From contig OZ345372.1 in assembly GCA_977006965.1 (NCBI GenBank), forward strand, positions 1,426,001 through 1,490,000: a DNA stretch of 64,000 bases, written 5' to 3'. The first letter of the stretch is position 1. Every line of letters starts with the position of its first letter. A program made the position numbers and the translations under genes. The stretch comes from Phymatolithon calcareum. Taxonomy: Eukaryota; Rhodophyta; Florideophyceae; Hapalidiales. Positions 1 through 13,440 of the stretch are shown one piece after another. The notes beneath the pieces were generated by a model. That model was not told the origin of the DNA and did not search any database. It worked only from the letters and a program-made list of their open reading frames with translations.

Positions 1-644
1 ACTCAGAAGGATCAGAGTTCTATATACCGTGCGTACACCGCAGCCTTTTCTAACCAGGGGTCGGAGGAAGACTGACACAAATGTTTTGCAAACTCCCTCT
101 GAGAAAGGATTGGAGGTAATCCGAAGATTTCCAGCTCGCAGTAAATTTTCAAAAATTTGCGGCCAGCGCACAATCTGCTTATTTCTATAACTTCGTCCAC
201 AAGAGTTCGCAGATGGTGCAAACGGTTCGCCACATGCAAACTCTTGAATTTTTAAATACTCTCATGCCGCGACCTCGTGAGCATTACGAATATTCTTAGA
301 TCAATATGGTTACTCAAGCTGACTGGTACTTCTTTTTCTAAAGGTGGTCTAGTATAAAACTGCGATACCACGTTCAGAAGTGCATATGGTGGTGCAACAT
401 CGTAAGCGGGACTTGAAAGCTATTCTCTTGCCCCGAAATCAGTGCACCACAAAGTGCTAATTAGCACTTCGTGGCGCACTGCTCGTTGTAGCGCCAGGCT
501 CCAAAGAACCCGACGCCACATGGAAGAGAAAAGCCCAAGAGAGGAGAGAGAAGAAAAGAGCGGGAGAGACAAGACAAAAGAGGAGGAAAGAAAGACAAGC
601 CAACAAAACCTCCAGGACAAAGAGACAGATTAAGCGTGTAGACG
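1..644. other. Intergenic, no gene; one near-perfect palindrome
   Basis: No convincing coding region was found here; the open frames are short, AT-rich and lack recognisable motifs. Positions 441-480 form a 40-nt near-perfect palindrome centred on TAATTA, with arms agtgc-ccac-aagtgc. Positions about 200-335 resemble 4787-4950 (shared pieces: gttcgcagatg, aactcttgaatt, aatattcttaga), so this stretch probably carries one end of a dispersed element. Confidence 0.5.
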
Positions 645-1105
645 TCGGCGTCGTCCTCCGGCGGCGACCTTGGCTTGGTCGTCGACCTTGAGACAGGCGC
701 GCGAAAAGTGGACAGGGGCCTTGAGCGCGAATGTCACCGAACTGGCTTGTGCGGCGAAACGGTTGCGGTCAAGAAGGGTTGGGAAGTCACCGACTCCGCG
801 TGGTCGAAGGGATTCACAGGCGCGACGCGTGTGGGATCCAAGCGCTCGAGCCGAAGTCCAGAAACCTCCGGGACAGGGATGACGTCATCCTCAGACGGGG
901 ACCTTGGCTTGGCCATCGACCTTCGAACGAACGCACGAAAAAGGGAAAAGGGAACTTGAGCGCAGTTGTTTCCGTGCTGGCTTGCATGACGACGGTTGCG
1001 ACCAAGAAGGTTGGGAAGAGCTCCGAGTGGTCGAAGGGACTGTCAGGCGAACATTGCGCGTGCTTGATCCAAGCAATCGAGCCGAAATCCAGAACTCCCC
1101 CACCT
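645..1105. repeat. Diverged tandem duplication, unit about 230 bp
   Basis: Two head-to-tail copies are readable, roughly 645-880 and 880-1105. Each runs in the same order: gacgtc-gtcctc, ggcgaccttggcttgg, tcgacctt, a cluster of cgcgaaaa or cgaaaaag, ttgagcgca, ctggctt, acggttgcg, aagaaggttgggaag, a gtggtcgaaggga block, then atccaagc and gagccgaa-tccagaa. The copies differ by many substitutions and small indels, so the duplication is old. A reading frame crosses both units but has no domain or conserved motif, and I do not treat it as a gene. Confidence 0.7.
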
Positions 1106-2030
1106 TCCTTTACTCAGCGGAAGGAACAAACTAGCTTATATACTACAACCTACGCAAAAGACAGCGATGCAGCGCATAGACACACGAGAGACACGTGCCC
1201 GTATGGCCCATTAGATCACCTACTACGAACAGCATGACTATCGCGATCCAAGTTGTGCGGCGTACAGTCGCGAGAGGAAAAAGCGACCGCCTTGGGACAG
1301 CGACATAACACGGGCGCGACACTCGTATCCCGAGACAAGAAATTTCTCCTAATCGCTTCCCATTCACATAGACTCCACCAACTTGGCTACTTAGCCTGGT
1401 AGCTCTGGCAGAAGTTGCGCGCTTGCCGATCATCAACCACGTTGAAGGATCATCAATTGCCGCTGCTGTCGCAAATTCGAGGTCTGGAAGAATCTCTGTC
1501 GAGAAGACAAGAAAAAACAGGTCTCAAGTGGCTCCGTCTCGCACACTGCCGCCTATTTCTCATAACAAGACAGTAAATTCGGAGACAGTCTAAATGTCTC
1601 TAGATGAGCGCCGCTTTATACTCCAGGGCCGATGACCAGATTCGGAATGGTATAAATGCGACAGCACCCGAGCACAGCATTGTGTCGGAAGGTAGTCGGA
1701 ATAAGAATCACCAAGTCTAACTGGTGTGTGACGACATTCTTGAACAGCACGTGGACCTTCCGTGAGGTTCTAAAACGCGGAGTGCGCGAAAGGTAATAAA
1801 TTCTTCTTTTGGTCTGAAATGTTCATTGCCGTTTTGCGACAGCTGCGAACTCCTTGTCGACGAGATGCTCTTGTGGCTCGTTCTTATCGCGCTTGTGTTC
1901 GCCGGCATCAGCAGGCAAATAGGGAAGAGAGGAGACGCCTTGGATTCCGCTGCTGCGATATCCATCTCTTCTTCTCGCTCTGCATGTACCTTTCATGCGC
2001 GAAGAAGTCGGGCTGTTGCAGGTGGAGGAG
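1106..2030. other. Intergenic, nothing recognised
   Basis: Only short frames without domain signatures occur here. I see no RNA gene, promoter or repeat that I can support. Confidence 0.4.
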
Positions 2031-2034
2031 AAGA

Positions 2035-2300
2035 TGTTGAAGAAAGCAAACGAAAATCTCGTAAGGCTTCACAAGATTCAACGCGAGAAACTGGATGAGA
2101 TGAGATATCTCATATCTCGGCCTCGTTCACACCCAGTTTCTCTCGTTGAATTTTGTGAAGCCTTTCTAGATTTTCGTTTTCTTTCTTCAGCCTCTTCTTC
2201 TTCACTTGCAATATCCGACTTACGAGGCAGAGATATCTCGGCCTCGAACACGTCGAGTTTCTCTCGTTGAATTTTGCGAAGCCTCACGAGCTTTTCCATG
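2035..2300. repeat. Inverted-repeat cluster with a third partial copy
   Basis: The stretch at 2035-2094 (gaagaaagcaaacgaaaatc, then gcttcacaagattcaacg) reappears as its reverse complement at about 2133-2190. A third, shorter copy, also inverted relative to the first, follows at about 2250-2297 (tttctctcgttgaatttt, gcgaagcctcacgag). A gatatctc element lies beside each arm. The first arm encodes a short Lys/Glu/Leu-rich helix-like peptide, but no complete gene is visible. It is probably part of a fold-back or transposon-derived element. Confidence 0.65.
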
Positions 2301-3400
2301 TCTTGGAGGCGAAATACGAGGGAGATCTGGCGAGAATGTGCGGCGCTGAAACCGAAGTGGATGTTCTAAAATGTTGACAAGACGCCCTTGGCATACACTC
2401 ACACGTGGGCCTGGGCATGGCCTGTGACACGTGCTCCGCGCGTGTGCCCACATTGCGCGATACGCATCGGGTCGCGTTTACACAATATCCATTGTCCAAC
2501 ACCGTGTCGGGATGTGCGTGGCGCGGCACATCGCAAGGGAGGCCGATCAACGAGGCGGTATCACTGCGGAATGCACATTTTTGGATAGGCGACGATGACA
2601 CCATCGGGCACCACGCGAATGAACTAATGCGAGCACCAAGGTCTTAGACCTACATGATGATTTTGGTACAAGACAACCATAAGACTAATGTTAACATGAG
2701 CCACCGCACGATTTGTGTAAGGGTCGCATGCAACGTGGTGAGCACATACAACAACTGCTAGAAATTAGATCACGCCCAGAAACTCCATGTAAGTGAGCAG
2801 CACGACGTCTTCAGTAAAGTTTGGTAGACACTTGACCTTGCAAAACCTACTTCATCTAACATGAAGAGGACATGTGAGACTATGAAGAAGGTACGTATTT
2901 GATACCCGAGTGCAGATGTCAAGGCTGTGCTCAGAGTGAGTGTAAAACCACGATTCGCTTGGTTGGTTGGTTAGCCCTGCCCTGCCATTCCCTTCGAGAC
3001 ATGAATGAAGTGGATTTCATGGGTCAAACAGACGACCATCGACGAGAATAATACTAGTGTATCAGCGCAGGTAACTTTCGAATGAGGCTTCTCTCTCAAT
3101 AAGAAGATTACAGGGGGCAGGCAGCCCCCGCGCAATAGTTCGCTGCCAAGTTAGAATAGCGACGCCTCGATCCAAGAACAAACGTGGTATCTGAGCTTTC
3201 CCCGCTTCTCATTGCGTGTGATAGGCGGAGCAACTATAAGTACTTGCTCAGGCAGGCGGTGAGATTTTTCCTCTAGCCCGCATTCACACGTAGATGGTGG
3301 GTGTCCTTGCTTCGTCGGCTATTGTTCTCTCCGTTATTCTCGATAGCACCTGTTAACTTGAGTTTCTTCCGGACTGGTTATGTCAGCTTCCATGATTCAC
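2301..3400. other. Intergenic, nothing recognised
   Basis: No supported gene. The frames on both strands are short and show no motif. The decayed LINE begins just downstream on the opposite strand. Confidence 0.4.
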
Positions 3401-3404
3401 AGCC

Positions 3405-4700
3405 TTATAAGAGAGTTGATACAACAGAGGAGCCAAAAAGACGGAGACGTAGACCTGAGAATAGTTTTCCGTCATTCAGAATCAGTTTGAGGTCTTGAAA
3501 GCAGGACCAGGCAATTTGGACACGGTGGCTGACAAGGACTAAGGGGTCACCGTCTGCTGACTGCATTACGCCAAGATATTTGAAGTGCCGTGCGTTCCCA
3601 AGGTGTTCGGATTCTAGGCGAACGCGTTTCAGCTCCTTTTGTGCTAGTTCCCGTTTTGCTTCTTTCGCCGGCTTGTCTGCGAGTGATCCGGCACGGGAAG
3701 CGACAGTCTGAGAGGGGAGTTTGGACACGAGGACCTACTGCTCCACTGTGAGACGGAGTGCTTCTAGTAGCTCGTCGTCAAAGTATTTGACGGCGACGCG
3801 AATTTGGCTTCTGTTATTTACCCGAACAACGGTACTCATGTGCCAGTCTAGCCGACCGAGATCGTCCAGCTTTCGGGTAGCAATCTTGGTGCCCACTGGA
3901 GGACTTTTTTTCTGCAGCACAGGCGGCGGTGTGTTGCCAGGGAGGTCGCGTACGGAAATTTCCTTTCGCAATCGGCGCACTGGAATTTGAAATCCATTCC
4001 TTCGACACCTTCTTCCGTTGTGCGAGTGACTCTTTCTGCCTTTCGGATATTCTGTATGAAGCTCTTGTGGGGGGCAATGACGAGCCCTCCTTCGGATCTC
4101 GCCTCTGGTCTTAGTAGAGAGAGCCGTGTTTGAGCAGTTTCAGCGTTATTGTCGAGCTTGTCGATTCGGATTGTACTCCTATGGCTGATGCCAGCTGTAT
4201 CGTCGGAAGATTCGGTTAAGAGCTATGATGAAGCGAAGGGGGGGACCTATTATGTCTCCTTGCAGCACGCCTCGCTCAATACGAACCTTCCTCGAGAAAA
4301 CCTGTGATCCGTTGCAAATCTGTACTTCGACTGTGACGTTTGCCGTTCTGTACATGGGCGATATGAGCCGGACGGAGTCAAACGCCGCCCTGAAGTCAAT
4401 ATATGTAATCGTCGCCGTACGCCCTTCTTTCAATACTCGGTCCACTGTCCATGCCAGAATGCATGTATTGTCCTGGCATCCACGGGCTGGTCGAAAACCA
4501 GCCTGTGTGTCGGGTAATAGTTGCTCTATTCCAGCGTGAGACAGGATTGCGGACTGGCTTTCCCACTCGACGTCCCTTGGGCGATCAGAGGAGGGCTTTT
4601 GGAGTCCGCCGATTGCTTTTTCACCAACCATTAGAGACTCTTCAATGGAGACCATCAAGACAAACCTTTTGGCTCTCGAAAAGTTGCCTCGAACGTCAGG
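3405..4700 (-). mobile_element. Decayed LINE (non-LTR) reverse transcriptase
   Basis: Read on the minus strand, consecutive pieces of a non-LTR reverse transcriptase appear in different frames. Positions 4658-4182 give the finger/palm part: AGFRPARGCQDN, an aromatic-Asp block ITYIDFRAAFDSV, and RGVLQGDIIGPP. A frameshift near 4208 is followed by SDDTAGIS, the position of the catalytic [F/Y]xDD motif. The same frame runs to about 3850 and includes GGLVIAPHKS and a zinc-knuckle-like segment FQCADCERKFPYATSLATHR followed by RLCC (C-x2-C-x12-H-x3-C, about 3915-3985). After another shift, 3728-3405 encodes the C-terminal FKYLGVMQSADGDP region, ending in SSVVSTLL. The element has at least two frameshifts and an altered catalytic motif, so it is dead. 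The 5' part (endonuclease, ORF1) was not found. Confidence 0.8.
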
Positions 4701-4786
4701 AAATGCTTTGATTGCTTTTAAATAAAAAGTTTACATTTCTTCTTCTTCGGGCATTGTAGCAGGTGAACAAATCTTTACTCAGTCCT

Positions 4787-5066
4787 CAAAAGTTCGCAGA
4801 TGATGAAGATTAAACATTTCACCACCCTGCAAAAACTCTTGAATTGCAGAATATTATCGTGCAGCGAGCCCGGGATCCCGTTTTTTACATTGCGGCAAAT
4901 AGCATTCGGTTTGATGGGCACTACTAATATTCTTAGATTAATGAGGCTACTTGCCTCACCTTGGACTGTGTGGGTCGAATATGTGGGACGACCATGGTGT
5001 ACGAACTACGCGCAAGGTTTCGTGCTGATGAGAACAAAACAACAGGCATGGATTTCGACTTCATAA
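4787..5066. repeat. Dispersed repeat, second copy of the element at 200-335
   Basis: This stretch shares agttcgcagatg, aaactcttgaatt and aatattcttagat-aat in the same order with positions about 200-335. It sits just upstream of the LINE remnant as read on the minus strand. It may be part of that element or an unrelated repeat. It is too diverged to place ends by eye. Confidence 0.45.
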
Positions 5067-5304
5067 TTTTTATTGAATAAATATCGAAAAATATTCAAAA
5101 ATCAGAGAGCCTTCCAGTCAGCTTATGATATGGCTTTCTCTATTTTCAACCATCAATCTGGTTGACTATGGCGGAGGTGTTGAATCCCTCAGCTCGATTT
5201 TCACAATCGCATTTCCAACGTCTGCCTACTAGCGGTCCGTCTTGCACCCGTCTACCTCTAAAGCAACTCATTCGTGGACTCGCATGAACATCGGAGCTAT
5301 GGAT

Positions 5305-5676
5305 ATGGCGTTTGTGTCCGGTCCCGTGCTTTACCGGTCGCGTAGGCGGGCTCGCCCGTTCACCAGCCCGCGCACCACCTATCGCACTTTGCATACTTCT
5401 AAATGGTGGATGGCAAATGCTGAAACCGAGCCGAAAACAGAAAGGGAGATAAGCAGTGCCGAAAGAACAAGACGCGCGCTAAGCAAGGACAAGCCGATGG
5501 TCAAGTTCCGAAGAGAGTTGCAAGAAGAAGATAACAGCGGATTCGAGTACACAAGTGGTGTCAAGGAAGGCGGGGTTGACATTTGGCTTATCACTGGTGT
5601 TCTTGTGTTATTAGTCCCATTGGTTTTCTTCTTGGTCGGAGTTCAAACCGGTGTCATCGACGTAAATCCGCGATGA
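5305..5676 (+). CDS. Small plastid-type single-helix membrane protein
   Basis: The protein has 123 residues from the ATG at 5305; in-frame ATGs at 5284 and 5299 are alternatives. I prefer 5305 because the protein then starts MAFVSG, with the Phe near the N-terminus typical of red algal plastid transit peptides, followed by an Arg/Ser/Thr-rich, acid-free stretch to about residue 36. The middle (about 40-85) is charged and hydrophilic. One strong transmembrane helix at about 92-118 (DIWLITGVLVLL onward) is followed by a short tail ending DVNPR. This suggests a thylakoid or envelope protein with a stromal N-terminal domain. I do not recognise the family. It lies about 580 bp upstream of ThiC on the same strand. 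Confidence 0.65.
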   Translation: MAFVSGPVLYRSRRRARPFTSPRTTYRTLHTSKWWMANAETEPKTEREISSAERTRRALSKDKPMVKFRRELQEEDNSGFEYTSGVKEGGVDIWLITGVLVLLVPLVFFLVGVQTGVIDVNPR

Positions 5677-8114
<2,438 letters not shown>

Positions 8115-8413
8115 CTATAGCGTATAGTAGAGCTCTGTGTGTTTGAGATCAAAGAAAGAGCCGTGGCTATCATACAAGTAGAGCTTACAGATCCGTTGGA
8201 GGTTTTCGGCGGTGCCACGGTCGGCACGAATGTTTCGTAAAGTAACGATCCTCACCCGAGGAACACATCTCAGTGCCAGCGCCCAAAGCTTGGACTGCTG
8301 GTCTCAATGCGTTTCGAACTTCTGTTCTGGTGTTTGAGTGTGTCCGTTGTGCTCACGCTCTTCACGAAGTTTTTCGCCTCCGTCTTTTTCGTCGCCGTCA
8401 TTTAACGCTCTCG

Positions 8414-9703
8414 ATGCATCGCGCTCGTCAATTTTCGCGACTTTGGCGCTCTTTGTGGACGGCACCTGCACAGCCGCAATCATTATCTAGTCTACGTTTG
8501 CGCTCTTCGAGCACTCTCAACACAATCCGCTTTACGAGCGTTTCGGCTGCAGTTCTGGCAGCATGTGCTTCGTCGGCTCTGGCAGCGGAGGCTCCAACTC
8601 CGGATCCACGACTTGAAAAGCCCCTATCGGTATCGACGCCTCCACCGTTGGGGCGCTATGTGGTTGCAGATGCCGTGGAGCATGTATTGCCCTCAGTGGT
8701 CAAAGTGCGTGTGGAGGTAACCCGTGAATCTCGCTATCGCAGTGGCTTTGGTGCAGAACGCATGCACATTGGGGTGTCGCATGGTTCAGGGTTTATAATC
8801 TCTCCGGATGGACAAATTCTGTCCTGCGCTCACGTTGTGCAGGAAGCCGGCCATATGCAGTCGGACGATCACGTTCAGATTACTGTCACTCTTGCGAACG
8901 GTCAGAGCTATGAAGGCGTTGTCGAAGCGTGTGATAGCACAAGCGATATTGCTGTTATCCGTATTAATCCCGAAAAACAACTGCCTGCTGTAAAGTTTGG
9001 GGATTCGTCTGCTGTTCGCGCCGGGGAGTTTGTCGTGGCCGTTGGATCGCCGCTAACATTGAGGAATTCCTGCAGTTTTGGAATTATCAGTTGTATTCAA
9101 CGTGATCTTGAGCCATCTACTGGTGAGGATGATGCTGGGCTGACATATTTTCAGACTGATCTTGCCATTAATGCTGGAAGCTCAGGTGGTCCGCTCGTTT
9201 CTCTCGATGGTGAAGTTCTGGGTGTATGTTCGAAAAAGATTGAAGGTGGTGTTGAAGGTATTGGGTTTGCCATTCCCATTGACTATGCTCAAAAAGTCGT
9301 TGCTGAATTGCGTGAGCACGGTACGGTCCGCCGCCCATTTTTAGGACTTGTTTTAATATCTTTAACGCCCAAAGTGCTGGCTGACATTCAATGGGATAAG
9401 AACTATTCGGTCCCTTCGTGGCTAAAGGAAGAGCTTGGTAGTGCAAACATGTCAACTGCGCTGGGTCTGATGGTGCATGGTGTAACAAAGGGTGGGCCTG
9501 GTGACCGCGCCGGTTTGCAACCGGGAGATGTTGTAGTGGCTGTGGATCAAATTCCCACCCGCACCACATCAGAATTTTTGGCAGCAATGAGCTTCAAAGT
9601 GCACAAGGAAGTCGCTGTACAGGTGCGGAAGGCAGCAACCGGTAAATTGCACACAACTATGATCAAACCAGAAGCGTTGGAGGGTTCACTGCGAAAATAT
9701 TAA
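8414..9703 (+). CDS. HtrA2/DegP-type serine protease with PDZ domain
   Basis: This is a trypsin-fold protease of the HtrA family, acting in organelle protein quality control. The open frame begins at 8273 with GTG; the first ATG is at 8414, giving 429 aa. The N-terminus is basic and Leu/Arg/Ser-rich (MHRARQFSRLWRSLW), followed by a hydrophobic Ala-rich segment at about 43-60. This layout matches mitochondrial HtrA2/Omi (matrix-targeting signal, then membrane anchor) better than a plastid Deg with a lumenal signal. The catalytic triad is complete: H140 (SCAHVV), D178 (TSDIAVI) and S257 (AGSSGGP). A single PDZ domain covers about 315-420 (LGLMVHGV, PGDVVVAVDQI). Localisation is inferred; a plastid site remains possible. 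Confidence 0.92.
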   Translation: MHRARQFSRLWRSLWTAPAQPQSLSSLRLRSSSTLNTIRFTSVSAAVLAACASSALAAEAPTPDPRLEKPLSVSTPPPLGRYVVADAVEHVLPSVVKVRVEVTRESRYRSGFGAERMHIGVSHGSGFIISPDGQILSCAHVVQEAGHMQSDDHVQITVTLANGQSYEGVVEACDSTSDIAVIRINPEKQLPAVKFGDSSAVRAGEFVVAVGSPLTLRNSCSFGIISCIQRDLEPSTGEDDAGLTYFQTDLAINAGSSGGPLVSLDGEVLGVCSKKIEGGVEGIGFAIPIDYAQKVVAELREHGTVRRPFLGLVLISLTPKVLADIQWDKNYSVPSWLKEELGSANMSTALGLMVHGVTKGGPGDRAGLQPGDVVVAVDQIPTRTTSEFLAAMSFKVHKEVAVQVRKAATGKLHTTMIKPEALEGSLRKY

Positions 9704-9858
9704 CTTGGAGCACTCTGTAGTAGCATGTAAAGTGTCCTTTGCTCAAGGAAATCTACGTTTATCGTCGTCCATCTATGTGCCTAAGTTACAAGTCTACGGT
9801 ACAACTCTTGTGCTGTCAATCAATACTCAATTATTCAGTACATGAAAGTGAACGCATG

Positions 9859-10677
9859 TCATCGCTTTGCAAGACGATAGTACGATTTGTGGGCATTGCT
9901 CGTAAACCCAACTATAGCAGAAAAGTCCATGGGGATGGAAAGACGATCAGCGGTGGCGCTGGCATGAGAACACGACTGATCGTTACTCACAAGAGCCTTG
10001 TTCGACGGGCCAGCAATGGAAGCCTTATCCGAAGGAGACCGGGCGCGTGGACTAGCAGAGCTCCCTCTGGACGCACCTCCTTTCGGCGACAGCGGAGGCT
10101 TCATGGCACTCGGAGCGGGGACAGTCGAGTCCTTGGACCGGGCTTTGGACGACCTCGGCGGAGGGGAGACAGACTTCTTGATGCTGCCAGCGAGCTTGAC
10201 TCGCTTCGCAGGAGGAGGAACCATCCTGCAGGAGACAGCGGAAGACTCAGTCAGGATATTGTCGTCGGTGTGCTTAGACAGAATGTGCTGTGCAAGATCG
10301 CGAGGGTTTTTGAATTTAGAGGCGGAATTTGGGCACAACGTGCAAACAGCGGCACTTCCCTTGCTTCCGGTGACGTCAGAAAAGGCAAGGTTAGCTTCTG
10401 TCACGGCGCGACTGACAGTGTGCCCGACTGATCCGGTGGCAGAGGGGGAGAGAGCGCGAGGGGAGAGGCCAAAGTGCGCACGGTGGACGTCAAGGAGATG
10501 GACGTCCCGCTTTGCGGCCTTGGCGAAACGGACGCCGCACACCTCACACTCGAAAGGTGGGGGCGGAGGAGGTTGCTGCGTTGGAGCCTGAGTGTGTGGC
10601 TTGGAGGCAGAGGCGGAGTGCATCATTGAAATAGGGGTAGCCCTTCCGGTTGTGCTCGTCGGTGATGAGCTGTGCAT
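9859..10677 (-). CDS. C2H2 zinc-finger protein, probably nuclear
   Basis: The protein has 272 residues from the ATG at 10677; the frame is open to 10728 but starts there with TTG. An N-terminal Ser/Thr/Pro- and Pro-rich stretch (PTQQPPPPPP) precedes a classical finger, FECEVCGVRFAKAAKRDVHL then LDVH (C-x2-C-x12-H-x4-H). A second, looser finger follows about 70 residues later: CTLCPNSASKFKN, then H-x4-H in HILSKH, with 15 residues between Cys and His. The C-terminal half is rich in Lys, Ser and Pro with SPPPRSSK- and SPRARSPS-type stretches, typical of nuclear regulatory proteins. Two fingers of this type can bind DNA or RNA; I cannot name a target. It is convergent with the HtrA gene, 155 bp from its stop. 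Confidence 0.7.
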   Translation of the reverse strand: MHSSSPTSTTGRATPISMMHSASASKPHTQAPTQQPPPPPPFECEVCGVRFAKAAKRDVHLLDVHRAHFGLSPRALSPSATGSVGHTVSRAVTEANLAFSDVTGSKGSAAVCTLCPNSASKFKNPRDLAQHILSKHTDDNILTESSAVSCRMVPPPAKRVKLAGSIKKSVSPPPRSSKARSKDSTVPAPSAMKPPLSPKGGASRGSSASPRARSPSDKASIAGPSNKALVSNDQSCSHASATADRLSIPMDFSAIVGFTSNAHKSYYRLAKR

Positions 10678-11084
10678 CGGTGTCTCATAAAGAGCCTCGT
10701 TTTTAGCCTTTTTTTGAACTTTTTTCAACCTTGGCGTGTACTAGGAAAAATGCATTTTTCTCGCGAGTCGACGACGATCACTCCGTTGTCTCTCATACTG
10801 CCCTGTACCGTTCAGGCAACCAATCACTTGGGCCTGCAATTTAGCAATCCAATAAAATGCACTTGTCATGCTATGATGTCCAAGTGCCGTGGGGCTCCAT
10901 GACGCCTCGCAATCCGCACTGCCGGAGCAGCACATGCGTTCCGTTAAAACTAAATGCTTCGTGAAAAGCCACCTGAAATTTAATCGCTACAAGCTCCAGA
11001 CGGCCGAAAAGACTATTTGAAAACAACATAAAATGCGATTACGATCTGTCCCATGGCTCACTCCTGCTCAAGAGTAGAATCCAC

Positions 11085-11165
11085 CGCTTCCTCCCTCATT
11101 CATTTCATTTTGCCTTTTCCCCTAATGGGACTACCAGCGATTCGAGGGCCTAAGCTTCTCCCCGA
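11085..11165 (+). repeat. Dispersed repeat, copy 1 of 3 (cattcatt family)
   Basis: This copy reads cattcatttcattttgcc, then ttttcccctaatgggact, accagcgattcgagggcc, taag. Close copies lie at 32145-32205 (+) and 39919-39985 (-). The segment gattcgagggcc resembles a tRNA B-box (GGTTCGAnnCC), so a tRNA-derived SINE is possible. No A-box was confirmed. Confidence 0.7.
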
Positions 11166-13249
11166 TCTCTTTATCATTCCCCATTGGGTGGTCTGTCCGG
11201 CTTCCCAGCACAGTATCCCCAATGCAAAATCTGCAGCGAGCAAATGTGCCCACTGCTGAGGTCTGTTCCAGGACTGCAGTGGCAATCAAGGGCGATGATG
11301 GGATTCAACAATGTTTGAATTGTGATACAGAGCACTCTAAGTGTGCACCTGGAGAGTCGTGTTGTGAAGCGTCGGATTAGTGATTGGCAACCGGTCCCTT
11401 TTTCAATCAATCTTTACAACCGGAAATCACCAAGTGATTTCCAGTGGACGAGCTGAGCTTCGTGGCGAAGGCCGACGACATGGAATTGTAGCCTGGCTTC
11501 AGTTGACCAGAATCGTCGCCCTGTTGAAGGACTGCCCCGACTCCGACGTCACGACCATTTCCAAAAGTCGGGCAAGCGAGCCCTCCGTAATGTGGCTGTC
11601 ATTTCTGCTTCGGTTCAGTTCTGCGACCAAGATTGAATAGGCCCTGAATGCTGTTTTCACGTGCAGCGATCGGGAAAAGTATTTACCCCATTTGATGTCG
11701 AACCAATTCAAACGACCACTGTATGTTAAACTATCGGGGAGACTGACTCCCACTCCAAGACCATTGCTTTGTTCTTAAGCCTCGCACATTCAAGACATTC
11801 ATTGGAGACATTACCCTTTGATGGACTCTACCAAATGAGCCTTAATCCTGGTGGTACAGTCGATGCCTACTGTGCGAATCGGCTATCTATGTCCTGCACT
11901 CGGGCGATCAAATGATACGGAACGGCAACCTTGTCCACAAGTTGCACAAGCCGACGAAATAACGCAACCCCACGAAAACAAGTCTTGCACGCTCTCGTTC
12001 TGTCATTGAGATGACCTTATACCAAGCATACCAAAATGCATTTGTCCGGCCCAAGTAGAGTGCCACTTCACCCAAAAAACATCAGTTCTGCTCAGTTTCC
12101 TAATGCTTCGGCATTGTTCCTACTGCAGTTGTGCAAGCAATTGTTATGCCATCGTTTCATGATCGTATTTTTGTCTCTATGGTGATCTCGTCCTTTTCAA
12201 CTTTCAATCTTTCTACTGTGCTTCAAGATCTAATGCGCTTTGCATTTTTTGGCAGTGAATAGGTCTCAACTCTGAAACAGACTCGGTTTGTGTCTTGTGT
12301 GGATCAAACACAGCCAGGTTGTGCCTGCCTTCTTGGATGGGTTCGGCAACGGAACTCATGACCATGCGAATAGCATGCAGAGATCCACACTAACCAATGG
12401 GCATTGAGAGCCCTTGGTGCATTGGCAACTCCGCGGTTCGCCCGCAGCTGCGTTCGAAGGTGCATACGCCAGAGTCGGAATAGAGAAACAGAAGTACTGT
12501 ATCCTGAATGTTGCCTTTTTTGTCTCGAATTATGTTGCGCAAAACCACCAGTCAGTTCAGAGCGATGAGGTCTACCACGTGGCTTGCTAAACCTGTGGGA
12601 CGGCCGCCAGTACTTTGGGATGTACGGAAGTTGATTTTGCAAATGCTGATGGCAACAGCATTCAGTCCGTCGGCTATGACGTGCTACAACTCTGTGCTCA
12701 GGCACTTCAAACGTTTGCATTCGTCACAGGGGCAGTGTTTTTCAGAAAGGCAGATCTGGGGCCACTAGTGACAGCATCGCCGACAGCAGTGATAGAATCG
12801 TGGGCGTCGAACCAGTGCCAGGCGTTCCTTCAAAAAATCGTAAGGCTGCTAGGAGATGAGCTGCCAATACTTCGCCCGGGTCGCTCATACATTCAGAAGA
12901 ATCTGAGGGTTGTCGGCCTGTAACGGGTTTACCGCTTTGAATTCAGGAAGGTTCTTAACATACAAATCCCTCTCTGGAGTGTTCTTTTTCAGCACTTTGG
13001 CACCCCACTCCCCCGTTCCTCAACTGGGCTCATAATTGTTCTAAACTCTAGTTACGCGAGACACCTCGTCGATAATAACATCTCAATTTTCCACGGTTGA
13101 GATTAGATCAGACTTCCTAAATATTCTCCAATGAAGCGAAAATCGTGCATTCTCGGACTTGAACAGTGTGAATTGATTGTTTCACACCCGTTCGACCGTG
13201 GTATCCAAATAAAGCTTGAGCAGGCGTCAGGTTGTGATATCCTTAATGT

Positions 13250-13440
13250 TCCAAATGACCGCTGTAGTGGTCATTTAGATTTTAGGGGTGAGTTTATGAC
13301 ACCTGCTGCGTAACTCAAATGACCACTACAGTGGTCAAGGTAGGTAGCATCAGAGGAAGCCTTGTCCATATCTTCGGAAGTCTGTGGGGCTTTTAAATAA
13401 ACTTGAATTATAAAAAAACTACAGTGATCATTTGCAACTG
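13250..13440. repeat. Inverted-repeat group around ACTACAGTGGTCA
   Basis: Three related pieces occur: aatgaccgctgtagtggtca (from 13255), aaatgaccactacagtggtc (13317-13336) and actacagtgatcattt at about 13420. The first two are each almost self-complementary and flank a spacer of about 50 bp. The arrangement suggests termini of a small fold-back element. Confidence 0.6.
13338..13406 (+). repeat. Approximately 70-bp tail repeat, copy 1 of 2
   Basis: It runs from aaggtaggtagcatcagagg to TTTTAAATAAACTTGAA and is followed by an A-rich run. A copy with one visible difference lies at 31541-31611, also followed by an A-run, and upstream sequences are unrelated. A fixed 3' end, a polyadenylation-like AATAAA and an A-tail suggest the 3' end of a retroposed RNA (SINE or 5'-truncated LINE). 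Confidence 0.75.

Noticed and set aside
8273-8413. N-terminal extension of the HtrA protein from a GTG at 8273
   Set aside because: Nuclear genes start at ATG; the first in-frame ATG (8414) gives a good mitochondrial-type leader.
9739-10591. Plus-strand frames of about 200 codons over the zinc-finger gene
   Set aside because: They are shadows of the minus-strand C2H2 protein, whose finger motifs decide the frame.
11141-11153. tRNA gene at the B-box-like sequence
   Set aside because: No cloverleaf or acceptor stem can be folded around it; better explained as a repeat.
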